Part shown: positions 11,401 to 21,200 of the stretch, one piece after another | Numbering within the stretch: the stretch's first letter is position 1 | Layout: each line of letters opens with the position of its first letter | Source of the DNA: Maribacter thermophilus | Lineage (GTDB): Bacteria > Bacteroidota > Bacteroidia > Flavobacteriales > Flavobacteriaceae | Reading direction: 5' to 3' | Length of the DNA stretch: 64,000 nucleotides | NCBI RefSeq assembly: GCF_001020565.1 | Contig: NZ_LDAS01000001.1 | Location: forward strand, 1,583,985 to 1,647,984 | The notes under the pieces: generated by a model | What the model saw: only the letters and a program-made list of their open reading frames with translations | Database searches by the model: none | What the model was told of the DNA's origin: nothing | Position numbers and translations under genes: made by a program

Positions 11401-12896
11401 AAATTAAAGTTGTTGCTTTCTTCCTCGAAATCTGCCAATCCCTTAAAGTTAAATTTAATGTTCTCGTCATTACTGGTAAGGGAACCATCGAACAACTGTT
11501 CTTTTAATATTCCGGAAACGCTCAGATCTTGATATTTATAATTATTAAAATCTATGGAATAAATCTTACCTATTACCTCTGTATTTAAATGTTCGGTAAC
11601 AAACCCCTTTCCTTCCACATTAAAATCCAATGTTGTTTTCCCTAGGCTTTTACTGTTGACAAAATCCCCTAAATCAAAATCTATCAACGACACAAACCCT
11701 TTATACGTTGCCGCATCTATATTATTAAAATCGGTTATGACAACATCTGAATAACTGCTACCTATAGCAGTGTTCAAGTTTACCTTTGCATCTATCGAAG
11801 AATCTGTTACCAAGGCATTTCCGCGTATGGTAAATTGCCCCAGCTTACTAAGCGTAGAAGGCAGTGAATTTCCTATTAAGTTAGGCAACAAAGCATTAAG
11901 CTGATAATAACTACTTGTCACGTTTTTCATCTGGGCATCCAAGATGAACGACTTCTGTTTATTAAAAAGATTTTTAAAATTAAAATCGCCCCTTACCCCG
12001 GTGTTATCGGAAATCAAAAACAAGTTGTCAACGTTGAGATCATTTAATACCCCATTAAAATTGGCGGTTATCATCGCCTGTTTCCCTTTTCCAAATTCAT
12101 TATAGATCATGTTTATATCATCGAAGGAAACCGTAGATTCCTCAAAATCGGCAACCACGTTCACCTTATCCACGAAATCTTTAAAATCTTCCCTATTGTA
12201 GTTAAAGACAAGGTTGCCATCTAGATTGGACTTGGCCGTTTTTATCTGAAGCGAATCAAATCGCATTTGTTGTTTGGTATACTTAAAATCGGTACTCATA
12301 TCCTGAACCTGTATACCTCTTTTGCTCAAAAAAGACATTCGGCCAATATCGGCAGTAACTTCTGGCCCTAAGATCTGAAAATCATCGGCTTCAATATTCA
12401 GCCCCTTAAAGTCCAATACTTTCTGGTTTTCCAGGTTCTCGTCTATATATTGAAACCTACTGTTGTTGATATCGACGAAAGAGGACGAAAAGAAAAACGG
12501 AGGAGTACCGGGATCCCTGGGTTGGCCATCATCCAACTTATCAACGAACACATTGATATTGGTGGTCTGCTCCCCGTAATAATTCTTTAATTTAAAATGT
12601 AACGAATCAATATCGATGTCACCAAACTCTAGACGTCCCTGTGCCAAATTACCTATGCTTAGAATTGATGTTTTTAGCTCGTTTATGTAAAAAAGTGTAT
12701 CCTTTTTATAATCTTCGACATACACCCCTTTTAGAGAGGTATCCCACGAAATTAAAGACACCCTGAGCCTGTCCACATTAATGTTGGTACCAAACTCCTT
12801 ATTTATAGAATCTGTGGCGTATTTGGCCAAAGCGGTCTGCACTATAGGCAATGAAAGCACAATAGTTCCTAAAACACAAGTCAACAACAGAACCAA
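8457..12896 (-). CDS. TamB-like translocation/assembly module protein (DUF490 C-terminus)
   Basis: Very large (at least 1479 residues) AsmA/TamB-type protein predicted to span the periplasm from an inner-membrane N-terminal anchor. It would help outer-membrane protein assembly or bulk lipid transport. Repeated beta-rich segments fill most of its length (many DFNN, GNLVFNYN-like strands). The C-terminal TamB domain runs from about residue 1050 (GTGRIYG, GTGEGILLIQINTNGKFEMYG) to near the end, with an outer-membrane-facing part and a Ser/Gln/Pro-rich tail. The start is uncertain. TTG at 12896 places almost no charged residues before the helix LLLTCVLGTIVLSL. The upstream codons encode a Lys-rich stretch (AIKKLRKILVRT), but no ATG, GTG or TTG occurs there before an in-frame TGA. 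Divergent from tsaD. Confidence 0.88.
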   Translation of the reverse strand: MVLLLTCVLGTIVLSLPIVQTALAKYATDSINKEFGTNINVDRLRVSLISWDTSLKGVYVEDYKKDTLFYINELKTSILSIGNLAQGRLEFGDIDIDSLHFKLKNYYGEQTTNINVFVDKLDDGQPRDPGTPPFFFSSSFVDINNSRFQYIDENLENQKVLDFKGLNIEADDFQILGPEVTADIGRMSFLSKRGIQVQDMSTDFKYTKQQMRFDSLQIKTAKSNLDGNLVFNYNREDFKDFVDKVNVVADFEESTVSFDDINMIYNEFGKGKQAMITANFNGVLNDLNVDNLFLISDNTGVRGDFNFKNLFNKQKSFILDAQMKNVTSSYYQLNALLPNLIGNSLPSTLSKLGQFTIRGNALVTDSSIDAKVNLNTAIGSSYSDVVITDFNNIDAATYKGFVSLIDFDLGDFVNSKSLGKTTLDFNVEGKGFVTEHLNTEVIGKIYSIDFNNYKYQDLSVSGILKEQLFDGSLTSNDENIKFNFKGLADFEEESNNFNFKASVAYADLKKLNFINDSISIFKGDVSMNINGTTLDNIVGDVSFSKTNFQNVNDTYYFDDFKVTSSFENDSVRTININSPDIITGYMKGNFKVKELGKLVQNSVGSIYTNYRPYEISEGQNIDFNFKIYNKIVDVFFPEVRFDPNTFIRGKIVSDEGDFKLNFKSPSIEAYGNEADNIELKIDNKNPLFNTYVSVSDLKTRYYDVKDFSLINTTLKDTLFFRSEFKGGSEFNDSYNLNFYHTFNKENKSVIGLKTSDVSFKGNKWILNKEGDTKNKVILNRSLDSITIQEIVMNNEEREQIRLKGQLADSTYKDLQLQFKIVSLNKITPVIDSLKLQGEVNGSLNILQKDGIYLPSSNLNIEQFGINDIPLGDLAISIVGNRDLTEFQVNSQLSENGTEKFGVVGKINNKADVPTANLVANFNNFNLEPFSPLGDGVIDNIRGDMDGRVSITGDVDNPNFDGLITLDNAGIAIPYLNVDYAFAPRSRVRLDKQTFDFENIGLTDVAMKTKANLDGTITHSYFDNWVLNLNVDTNDNRFLILNTEFKEGDLYYGTGYLNGTGRIYGPTTALNITVDGETAKGTSLKIPLSDVATVGDYSFINFIEKNDLGVIDEQRELKDYQGLELEFNLDVTPDAEVEIVTDTKTGSSLKGTGEGILLIQINTNGKFEMYGDFVVVTGQFHYKFGGLIDKTFKVEPGGTINWDQKPLQAQLNMEAVYSLTANPAPLLDDDSYTSRISTDVIIRLTGELENPDIEFGIDFPGTNSIVQSELEYRLQDPTVAEKNAIFLLAQGSFVSDQSGINQQAITGNLVQSASGILNSILGGSNDKLNFGLSYEQGIQSTDLETDDRIGVTVSTQISDRVLFNGQVGVPVGGASETLVAGDFEIQLLLNEEGSLSAQFFSRQSEIEAILPDQQGSTQGAGLSYEVDFDTFKELFRKILKKEDSSKSQSVSKPTPQITPQPDNVMGKDSLLNFYSKPKSF

Positions 12897-12977
12897 TATA
12901 GTTCTAACCAGTATTTTCCTTAGTTTTTTGATAGCGCTTTTATGTTTTACCTTTGTGTTTCAATTTTTGTTCCAAAC

Positions 12978-14009
12978 ATGACGGAAAAAGAAAATATTTA
13001 TATTCTTGCCATAGAATCTTCTTGTGACGACACCTCGGTGGCCGTTCTACAAAATGATACTGTGCTGAGCAATGTGGTCGCATCCCAAAAAATTCACAAA
13101 GAATATGGCGGGGTCGTACCTGAGCTTGCTTCACGTGCACACCAACAAAATATTGTTCCTGTAACGAATCAAGCTTTAGCTAGGGCAAATATCGATAAAA
13201 AACAATTATCCGCCATAGCATTTACAAGAGGACCTGGACTCATGGGTTCTTTATTGGTAGGCACTTCATTTGCCAAGTCTTTGTCCCTGGCCCTGAACAT
13301 ACCCTTAATTGAGGTTAACCATATGCAGGCCCACATTTTGGCCCACTTCATAAAAGATGAAAGCATGGCCATGCCCACCTTTCCTTTTTTGGCACTGACC
13401 ATCAGTGGGGGGCACACCCAAATCGTGGAGGTAAACGACTATTTTGACATGAGAATAATTGGCCAGACCTTGGACGATGCCGTTGGGGAAGCTTTTGATA
13501 AAAGTGCCAAAATTTTAGGTCTTCCCTACCCGGGCGGACCATTGATCGACAAACATGCCCTTAATGGAGATCCGACACGATTCGAATTTCCCAAACCAAA
13601 AGTAAAAGACCTTGATTTTAGCTTTAGTGGGTTAAAGACAAGCATCCTTTATTTTATACAAAAACAAACTGCTAAGCATCCAGATTTTATAAACGAAAAC
13701 CTGGAAGATATATGCGCCTCCATACAAGCTACCATTATAAATATATTAATGGACAAACTTAAAAAGGCCGTTAAGCAAACGGGAATAAAAAATATTGCTA
13801 TCGGTGGTGGGGTATCAGCCAATTCCGGTATAAGATCCGCACTAAAAGAAGCCGAAAATAAATTTGGGTGGACAACCTACATACCTAAATTCGAATTTTG
13901 TACCGATAATGCCGGTATGATAGGCATAGTCGGATACCACAAGTACAAAAGTGGACAGTTTACCGACCAAGGCATTACTGCAAAAGCCCGATACAGTTTG
14001 ACTTCTTAA
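12978..14009 (+). CDS. tsaD: tRNA N6-threonylcarbamoyladenosine transferase TsaD
   Basis: Transfers the threonylcarbamoyl group from TC-AMP to A37 of ANN-decoding tRNAs, together with TsaB and TsaE in the cytoplasm. The preferred start is ATG 12978 (MTEKENIYILAIESSCDD), giving 343 residues, the usual size; an upstream in-frame ATG at 12942 adds twelve hydrophobic residues unlike the family. Seen are the ASKHA motif IESSCDDTSVAV, the metal ligands in HMQAHILAH, the nucleotide motif TISGGHTQI, GGPLIDKHAL and IAIGGGVSAN. It is divergent from tamB with about 81 bp between the proposed starts, and is followed 9 bp later by rsmE, so the two RNA-modification genes are probably co-transcribed. Confidence 0.96.
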   Translation: MTEKENIYILAIESSCDDTSVAVLQNDTVLSNVVASQKIHKEYGGVVPELASRAHQQNIVPVTNQALARANIDKKQLSAIAFTRGPGLMGSLLVGTSFAKSLSLALNIPLIEVNHMQAHILAHFIKDESMAMPTFPFLALTISGGHTQIVEVNDYFDMRIIGQTLDDAVGEAFDKSAKILGLPYPGGPLIDKHALNGDPTRFEFPKPKVKDLDFSFSGLKTSILYFIQKQTAKHPDFINENLEDICASIQATIINILMDKLKKAVKQTGIKNIAIGGGVSANSGIRSALKEAENKFGWTTYIPKFEFCTDNAGMIGIVGYHKYKSGQFTDQGITAKARYSLTS

Positions 14010-14018
14010 CTCCTAATT

Positions 14019-14726
14019 ATGCAACTATTCTATAACGCCGAGCTTACCGGGAACACCTCTCTATTTTCATTTGATTCTGCCGAGAGCAAGCATATTGTTA
14101 AGGTGCTTAGAAGAAAAATAAATGATGAGTTATTGATCACCAACGGGAAAGGTTTAATGCTCAGTGCCAAAATCATCGACGACAATCCGAAAAAATGTTC
14201 GGTAGAGGTTACCGGGATAAAAAAAGTACATCCACAAAAACATTGGCTGCATATGGTGGTGGCACCTACCAAAATGAACGATCGTTTTGAGTGGTTTCTG
14301 GAAAAAGCCACCGAAATTGGTGTAAATGAAATAACCCCGGTTATTTGCCAACGATCAGAACGAAAAACCATTAAATTGGAGCGGTACAACAAAGTAATTC
14401 TGTCGGCAATGAAACAATCTTTTCAGGCATACCTACCCAAATTGAACGATTTAATACCTTTGGACGAATTTCTCGAAAAACCTGCAGAAGGTAGTCTATT
14501 CATAGCCCATTGCGAGAATATGGAAAAATACGAACTCAAAAGAAGCGTTATACCCGACAGCCCCACGACTATACTCATAGGGCCAGAAGGGGATTTTTCT
14601 ACCGCAGAAATAAAGAAAGCAATATCAAAAGGATATATGCCCGTCTCTATGGGCAAAAATAGGTTACGCACAGAAACGGCGGCCATTGTAGCCTGTACCA
14701 CCGTGGCCATGATAAATAATGGCTAA
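14019..14726 (+). CDS. rsmE: 16S rRNA (uracil(1498)-N3)-methyltransferase RsmE
   Basis: SPOUT-class methyltransferase that methylates N3 of U1498 in helix 44 of 16S rRNA. The 235-residue protein has an N-terminal PUA-like RNA-binding part (HIVKVLRRKINDEL) and a C-terminal trefoil-knot SAM site with LIGPEGDFS and MGKNRLRTETAA, the family signature. WFLEKATEIGVNEITPV is also characteristic. It lies 9 bp after tsaD. Assignment is firm; no unusual features. Confidence 0.96.
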   Translation: MQLFYNAELTGNTSLFSFDSAESKHIVKVLRRKINDELLITNGKGLMLSAKIIDDNPKKCSVEVTGIKKVHPQKHWLHMVVAPTKMNDRFEWFLEKATEIGVNEITPVICQRSERKTIKLERYNKVILSAMKQSFQAYLPKLNDLIPLDEFLEKPAEGSLFIAHCENMEKYELKRSVIPDSPTTILIGPEGDFSTAEIKKAISKGYMPVSMGKNRLRTETAAIVACTTVAMINNG

Positions 14727-14842
14727 ACAATACAACCCAATAGTTTTTAAAATATACGGACATATTGTTCGATAATAAGCACTAAAAACAAGAAATATAT
14801 AACAATACAAATGGTTGGGGCTATTTCGCGATCAATATTATG

Positions 14843-14850
14843 TAAATTTG
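14843..14850 (+). promoter_or_regulatory. candidate -7 promoter element for the DUF4159 operon
   Basis: TAAATTTG is an exact match to TAnnTTTG, 22 bp before the DUF4159 start, in the 146-bp spacer after rsmE. It would drive DUF4159, the AI-2E-family permease and the methyltransferase. Confidence 0.4.
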
Positions 14851-14872
14851 ATAATGAAATGCACCTTATAAA

Positions 14873-15520
14873 ATGAAGCAATTTACACCAATACTAATCT
14901 TATTGTTTTTATTCTCCCTAAAGGCGAACTCTCAAGAAATTGCTATTTTAAAATACCAAGGTGGGGGCGATTGGTATTCTAATCCCACTGCACTACCCAA
15001 TCTGATCAACTTTTGTAATTCGAATATAGGTACCCGGTTAAATTCTAAACCAGAAACGGTGGAGGTAGGAAGCAATGCCATATTCCAATACCCATTTATT
15101 CACATGACCGGACATGGAAATGTTGTTTTTTCACCAGAAGAAATGGAAAACTTAAGAAACTATCTGTTATCTGGAGGGTTCTTGCATATAGATGACAACT
15201 ATGGAATGAAACAATATATAGAAAAGCAACTGGAAACATTATTCCCTAATAATGGATTAGAGGAAATTGGAACGGACCATCCTATTTTCTCTCAAGAATA
15301 TAACTTCCCCCAAGGATTGCCTAAAATTCACGAACATGACGGAAAAAGACCTCAAGCTTTTGGTATTTTTCAAGACAATAGGCTAGTTTTATTGTTTACC
15401 GTAGAATCTGACCTAGGAGATGGATGGGAAGATCCGGCCGTTCACAACGACCCAGAAGAGATAAGGGCCAAAGCCCTAAAAATGGGAGCTAATATTATTT
15501 CTTATGTTTTTAAAAACTAA
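14873..15520 (+). CDS. DUF4159 domain-containing exported protein
   Basis: Function unknown. The 215-residue protein has a signal peptide (residues 1-~20, FTPILILLFLFSLKANSQ), placing it in the periplasm or exported. The body matches DUF4159: an N-terminal YQGGGDWYSNPTALPNL stretch, the PFIHMTGHGNV segment, and a central LSGGFLHIDDNYG motif, which in this family resembles a glutamine-amidotransferase-like fold without a proven activity. It ends in SYVFKN. It is followed 2 bp later by a permease and then a methyltransferase, likely one transcript; the association appears positional and gives no clear role. Confidence 0.85.
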   Translation: MKQFTPILILLFLFSLKANSQEIAILKYQGGGDWYSNPTALPNLINFCNSNIGTRLNSKPETVEVGSNAIFQYPFIHMTGHGNVVFSPEEMENLRNYLLSGGFLHIDDNYGMKQYIEKQLETLFPNNGLEEIGTDHPIFSQEYNFPQGLPKIHEHDGKRPQAFGIFQDNRLVLLFTVESDLGDGWEDPAVHNDPEEIRAKALKMGANIISYVFKN

Positions 15521-15522
15521 AT

Positions 15523-16623
15523 ATGACCTCTAAAACCATTTCCAACGGAATTCTAAGAGCCCTGGGGATTATAGCGGCTATTGTCATTACCTTATATTTT
15601 CTATACACAATACGTTCGGTATTGGCTTATTTGGCAGCTGCGGCCATTGTCGCCTTAATAGGAAGACCCATTGTTCTTTTTTTAAGAGGAAAATTTAATT
15701 TCCCAAATGTTCTAGCTGTGGTAGTGACCATGATTTTAATGATAGGTATCCTAATAGGCATTTTTGCATTGTTTATACCCTTATTGACCGAACAGAGCAA
15801 AAACCTTTCTTTATTGAATATTGAAGAACTGCAAGAAAGCTTAAATACCCTTTATCATACCGTTACGGATTACTTTGGGTTATCATCACATGTGGTAGAG
15901 GATGTAATCGAAGACAATGAAATAGAGAAAAATATCCTTCAAGGAATGGATGTTGGTTTCATACCCGATTTTCTAAATTCCCTTTTGAACTTCCTCAGCT
16001 CAGCCAGTATGGGACTTTTCTCTATACTTTTTATTTCATTTTTCTTTCTAAAGGATAGCAAACTATTTCAAAAAGGCCTACTTACCTTTATTCCGAAAAC
16101 CAAGGAGCAGGGCACTATTAATTCAATTAACAAAATCAACAATTTACTATCCCGCTACTTTGTTGGACTACTTCTTCAGATATTTATTCTATTTATTATA
16201 TATACCATAGTTCTCTTGATTGTGGGTATAGAGAACGCCGTTGTTATAGCGTTTTTATGCGCCCTGTTCAATATCATACCATATATAGGCCCCATTATTG
16301 GAGGGGTATTAATGGTAATACTTACAATGAGCAGTAATCTTGGTGCCGATTTTAGTTCGGTTATTCTGCCCAAAACAGGTTACGTATTAATTGGTCTTGC
16401 CATTGGCCAGTTGGTCGATAATTTCTTCTCACAGCCATTTATATTTTCGAATAGCGTAAAGTCTCATCCTTTAGAGATTTTTCTTGTCATCATAATAGCC
16501 GGTCTCTTATTTGGTGTAGTGGGTATGATAGTAGCCGTACCTAGCTATACTGCTATAAAAGTCATATTGAAAGAATTTTTGGCCGATAACAAGATAGTAA
16601 AGTCATTGACCGAAAACCTGTGA
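15523..16623 (+). CDS. AI-2E family transporter (PF01594 permease)
   Basis: Polytopic inner-membrane protein of 366 residues belonging to the AI-2 exporter-like superfamily, whose members include TqsA/YdiK-like exporters and Na+/H+ antiporters. Two N-terminal membrane helices (~15-45) and a third around 65-90 precede a soluble segment (~95-155, TEQSKNLSLLNIEEL). A second block of helices follows from ~160 to the end, with the conserved NIIPYIGPIIGG motif at about residue 250 and VDNFFSQPFIFS. Substrate not predictable. It begins 2 bp after the DUF4159 gene. Confidence 0.88.
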   Translation: MTSKTISNGILRALGIIAAIVITLYFLYTIRSVLAYLAAAAIVALIGRPIVLFLRGKFNFPNVLAVVVTMILMIGILIGIFALFIPLLTEQSKNLSLLNIEELQESLNTLYHTVTDYFGLSSHVVEDVIEDNEIEKNILQGMDVGFIPDFLNSLLNFLSSASMGLFSILFISFFFLKDSKLFQKGLLTFIPKTKEQGTINSINKINNLLSRYFVGLLLQIFILFIIYTIVLLIVGIENAVVIAFLCALFNIIPYIGPIIGGVLMVILTMSSNLGADFSSVILPKTGYVLIGLAIGQLVDNFFSQPFIFSNSVKSHPLEIFLVIIIAGLLFGVVGMIVAVPSYTAIKVILKEFLADNKIVKSLTENL

Positions 16624-16630
16624 GACTGTA

Positions 16631-17812
16631 ATGAACCAAAATCTTTTAAAAAAAGAGGCTCAAGAGTTTATAAGCAACAACCTAAATACCGACGTACATG
16701 GTATACTTTTAAAAAATATTTCGTTTGCCAATATAACCGCCAAAGAGCTTGTTGAACAAATAGAATCAAAAAGCAGGGCAAAGAACAAATTGCCGACATG
16801 GTTTTCTACCCATAATATATACTACCCTAATAAGCTTAACTTGTCACAGACCTCTTCAGAGGCCACCGCCAATTACAAAGCAGCAATAATCAATGGAAAA
16901 ACATTGGTAGACCTAACAGGGGGGTTCGGGGTAGATGCTTTTGCATTTGCCAAAAGAACCAAAAAGGTGATTCATATAGAAAAAAACAGCACACTTTCTT
17001 CCATTGCCGGCCACAATTTTAAAGTTTTGGAACAAAACAATATTGTACCCATAAATGAAGACGGGGTCCACTTTATACAAAAAACCACAGATACTTTCGA
17101 TTGGATCTATGTAGACCCGTCTCGAAGGGACAAAAACAACAAAAAAGTATTTTTTTTAGAAGATTGCGAACCAAATGTAATAGAACACCTAGATCTTTTT
17201 TTTTCCAAATCGCCAAACATCTTGATAAAAACAGGCCCACTTTTAGATATTAAGGCCGGCTTAAAGCAACTGGACCATGTTACAGAAGTTCATATAGTCG
17301 CTTCGGAAAATGAAGTAAAGGAAGTGCTTTGGGTTTTAAAAAAGGAAAGGTCCGAAAACACGGTCATTAAAACAATCAATCTTAAAAAAAGCAGGCACGA
17401 TAAATTTCAGTTCAACCTAAAAGAAGAGCTCGGTTCCGTCGCAGTATATTCAGCCCCCCTCACCTATTTATACGAACCCAATGCCGCCATTATGAAGTCT
17501 GGCGGTTTTCAAGTCATAGCAAAGGCATATGGGATCAACAAGCTAAATCCACATTCACATCTATATACTTCTAATGAACTAAAAGAATTTCCCGGCCGAA
17601 GATTTTTGATAGATACCGTTCTCAAATACAACAGGAAAGAAATTAAATCCTTAGGCATTGCAAAAGCCAATATCACTTCCAGAAACTTTCCTGACTCCGT
17701 AGAAGGTATACGCAAAAAATTGAAATTAAAGGAAGGTGGCGACAACTACCTTTTCTTCACTAAAGACCACACGGACAAACCTATTGTAATATCCTGCAAA
17801 AAAGTGTTCTAA
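16631..17812 (+). CDS. class I SAM-dependent methyltransferase with THUMP-like C-terminal domain
   Basis: Probable RNA or related methyltransferase, 393 residues, cytoplasmic. The central Rossmann SAM site reads VDLTGGFGVDAFAFA (residues ~96-110), followed by an acidic ribose-binding strand (VIHIEKN) and YVDPSRRDKNNK at the position of the catalytic D-P-x motif. The N-terminal ~90 residues are helical, and the C-terminal part (from ~300, KAYGINKLN, EFPGRRF) matches the THUMP-like domain of the Bacteroidota PG_1098-type proteins. It lies 7 bp after the permease gene. Target nucleotide unknown. Confidence 0.85.
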   Translation: MNQNLLKKEAQEFISNNLNTDVHGILLKNISFANITAKELVEQIESKSRAKNKLPTWFSTHNIYYPNKLNLSQTSSEATANYKAAIINGKTLVDLTGGFGVDAFAFAKRTKKVIHIEKNSTLSSIAGHNFKVLEQNNIVPINEDGVHFIQKTTDTFDWIYVDPSRRDKNNKKVFFLEDCEPNVIEHLDLFFSKSPNILIKTGPLLDIKAGLKQLDHVTEVHIVASENEVKEVLWVLKKERSENTVIKTINLKKSRHDKFQFNLKEELGSVAVYSAPLTYLYEPNAAIMKSGGFQVIAKAYGINKLNPHSHLYTSNELKEFPGRRFLIDTVLKYNRKEIKSLGIAKANITSRNFPDSVEGIRKKLKLKEGGDNYLFFTKDHTDKPIVISCKKVF

Positions 17813-18219
17813 AACACTACAGTAATGGAACTACAAAATAGTGCACAAAACAATCATTAACAAGAAATAACCTACCAACAAATTCTTAAATTAAAATGCC
17901 GTAAAATAGACCACATACCGATAAAATTAACACATTAGCTTGCCAAGTTGTTAAAATTACAAATTATCAAATTAATAATTTAGACCCCTATATTTTTTTC
18001 ACAACCACTATATATTCAGTCTTTTATGGTATTTACGCAATTTTAAAGACTCATTTTTAACACTTGCTTTTTAGAAATATTGAATTTATCCTCCATCATT
18101 TTTCATAATATTTTGTTATTATTACGGTTAATTTTGGTTTTTTCAAGTCTGTTTACCCTAAAGAATTGTTGAAGGCCAGAATTATGAAATTAATTTAAAC
18201 TAACAAACAACAAAGGATT
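17813..18219 (+). other. 407-bp AT-rich leader/promoter region of the SusC/SusD operon
   Basis: No open frame with coding character is seen on either strand. The region is strongly AT-rich and ends 83 bp after a candidate promoter at 18113-18136. Long leaders are common before susC genes; no riboswitch or sigma/anti-sigma gene was recognised here. Confidence 0.5.
18113..18136 (+). promoter_or_regulatory. candidate promoter for the SusC/SusD operon
   Basis: TTG at 18113-18115, a 13-nt gap, then TAATTTTG at 18129-18136, an exact TAnnTTTG match. Transcription would begin near 18142, leaving a leader of about 78 nt. The gap is shorter than the usual -33/-7 spacing. Confidence 0.4.
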
Positions 18220-21200
18220 ATGAATCTAAAAAATGATTTCAAATCGGTGAAATCCAAAAGAAAGTCTTCTTTCTTCAGATTGGGGTTTTTATCGATGATC
18301 ATTTGCTTAGGAGCACAAGCGGCTTTAGCAAATGACAAGACCGATACCTCAAAAGAAGTAGAGGTCGAAGCTATTCAGTCTACGGTTACCGGTACAATTA
18401 CTGACGAAATGGGTCAAGTACTACCCGGAACCACGATAATCGAAAAAGGTACTACAAACGGTACCCAAAGTGATTTTGATGGTAACTACACCTTAAACGT
18501 AGCAGAAGGTGCTGTACTTGTATTTAGTTATGTAGGTTTTAAAACCCAAGAAGTTGCGGTAAACGGTCAATCTACCATTAACATTACCATGGTAGAAGAT
18601 GCAGCCGCATTGGATGAAGTAGTTGTAACTGGTTATTCTACTCAAACCAGAGGGGACCTAACAGGTTCTGTAGGTAGTGTAGATGTCTCCGAAGCTACAA
18701 AAACGCCGATGGTAAATGCTGCCGAAGCATTACAAGGTAGGGTTTCGGGTGTTACCATTACCAACAACGGACAACCAGGAGCTACACCTGTTGTTAGAAT
18801 TAGGGGTTATGGTACAGGTAACAGTAACGACCCTCTATATATTATTGATGGGGTACAAACGGACGACCCTAGTATCTTGAACTCTTTGAACCCTGCGGAC
18901 ATTGATCAGATGAACGTGTTAAAAGATGGAGCTGCCGCCATTTATGGTGCGAGAGCTTCTAATGGGGTTGTGATCGTTACCACGAAAAGTGGTGGTTACA
19001 ACATGGATACCGCTCGTGTTTCCGTTGATATGTACACTGGTTTCTCCAAAGCTACCAATTTGCCAGAATTATTGGATACCGAACAACACGGACAAATGAT
19101 ATGGCAAAGTATCTTAAACGATGGTGGTACACCTTCACATGCTCAATACGGAAGTGGACCAGAGCCTGTTGTACCAACAACGTTACAGAGAACCCCAGAG
19201 GGTATTACCGCCACGGTAAAACCAAACGGAGGAACAGATTGGTTGGATGAAATATACAGAACGGCCATTACACAAAATGCCTCTATCACTTTAGAGAACG
19301 GTAATGAAAAGTCTAAATTCTTGTTTTCTGCCGGTTATTTAAACCGTCAAGGTATTCAAATCGCGACAGGTTTCAAAAGAGGTTCTGTAAGATTAAACTC
19401 AGAATTTAAGATCGGTGACCGAATCAAGATCGGAGAGCATACCAACATCTCTTTTGACAGAAGAAGTGGTGGACAATCTTGGTACAACTTTGCTACAAGA
19501 ATGTCTCCTCTAGTTCCTGTTTATGATGACAATGGCAATTATGCAGGTAACTATAGTAACGACACAGGACTATCGAACCCTAACAACCCAGTAGCCGAAG
19601 CTAACAGACAAGCGGATGATTTCCAAAAAACATTTAGGGTATTTGGTGATATCTATGCTACGGTAGATATATTGGACGGATTACAATTTAAAACTTCGAT
19701 TGGTGGTTCTATTAGAGCCTACAACGACAGACGTTTTAGAGCTTTGATTCCTGAGTCTTCTGAACCAATTTCGACCAATACGCTTACAGAAGCGGACCAA
19801 GACACTTACGAGTGGGTATGGAACAACACCTTAAGTTACAACAAATCTTTTGGTGATCATGGCATTAATGCCTTGGTTGGTATAGAAGCTTTAAAAGTAA
19901 CAGGAAAAGGCAAGGAAATTTCAAGAACCGATTACTTCTTCGAAACTCCCGAATATTACCTATTAAGTAATGGTGGTGGTGCAGCGAACGTTGCATATGC
20001 TTATGACAATGCTTCTTCTTTATTCTCTGTATTCGGAACTGTTAATTACAATTACGCAGGCAAATATTTATTGACGGCTACAGTTCGTCAAGACGAATCG
20101 TCAAGATTCATAGGAGATAACAAAAGTGATATTTTTCCTTCTTTCAGTGCTGGTTGGGTAGTCAGTAATGAAGACTTTTGGCCAGAAGATTCTTTTGTAA
20201 ATCGTTTTAAGCTTAAAGGTTCTTGGGGACAATTAGGAAACCAAACACTTCCTGTGAACAACCCAACTACCAATATATCTATATTAAGTGAACAATATGC
20301 CAACTACGGCTTTAACGGTAGTGGTGCGGTATCTCAAGGAGCTATTTTATCGGCTGCCGGTAACCCTGATCTAAAATGGGAGACCAGTGAAACCACCAAC
20401 TTTGGTATAGAACTTGGTTTCTTTGACGGTAAACTTAATCTTGGTGCAGAATACTTTATCATTAAGACCAAAGATTTGATCAACCAAGATGAAAGTTTGT
20501 TCAGTTCTACTTCAATAGATTCTGCTCCTCCTTATGTGAACCTTGGTTCAATTGAAAATAAAGGTATTGATGCCACGCTTAGCTTTGCCGATCAAACCGA
20601 TTCTGGTTTCAGTTATGGAATCGATGTTAATTTCTCTAGTTACAAAAATGAGGTTACAGATTTGATCAGTGCCTTCCAATCAGGATATGGTGGTTTTAGA
20701 ACTACCGGTACGGTTACAAGAACCCAGGTAGGTCAGCCTCTATCTTCTTTCTACGGTAGAGTAGTTGAAGGTATCTTCGCTTCTGAAGCTGAAGTTAGCG
20801 CTAGTGCCGATCAAGGTTTTGCAACTGCTGCAGACGGCGTTGGTAGATTTAAGTATGCCGATTTAAATGATGACGGTGTAATCAATGATGACGACAGAAC
20901 CTTTATTGGTTCTCCACACCCAGATTTCACATACGGGGTAAACCTAACAATGGCATACAAAGGTTTTGACATGTCTGCCTTCTTCCAAGGTTCTCAAGGC
21001 AATGAAATCTTTAACAACGATAAAGTATACACCGATTTTCCAACGTTTTTTAATGCAAACAGAAGTGTGAGAGTATTGGATTCTTGGACTCCCGACAATC
21101 TTGATGCCTCTTTACCGGCACTAAGCCAGAGTATTACCAACAATGAAGGTACCGCAAATTCATTTTTTGTTGAGGATGGTTCTTACATGCGTTTGAAAAA

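Noticed and set aside
12942-12977. Upstream ATG giving tsaD twelve extra hydrophobic residues
   Set aside because: TsaD orthologues begin directly before IYILAIESSCDD, and the extension overlaps the tamB upstream region; ATG 12978 is preferred.
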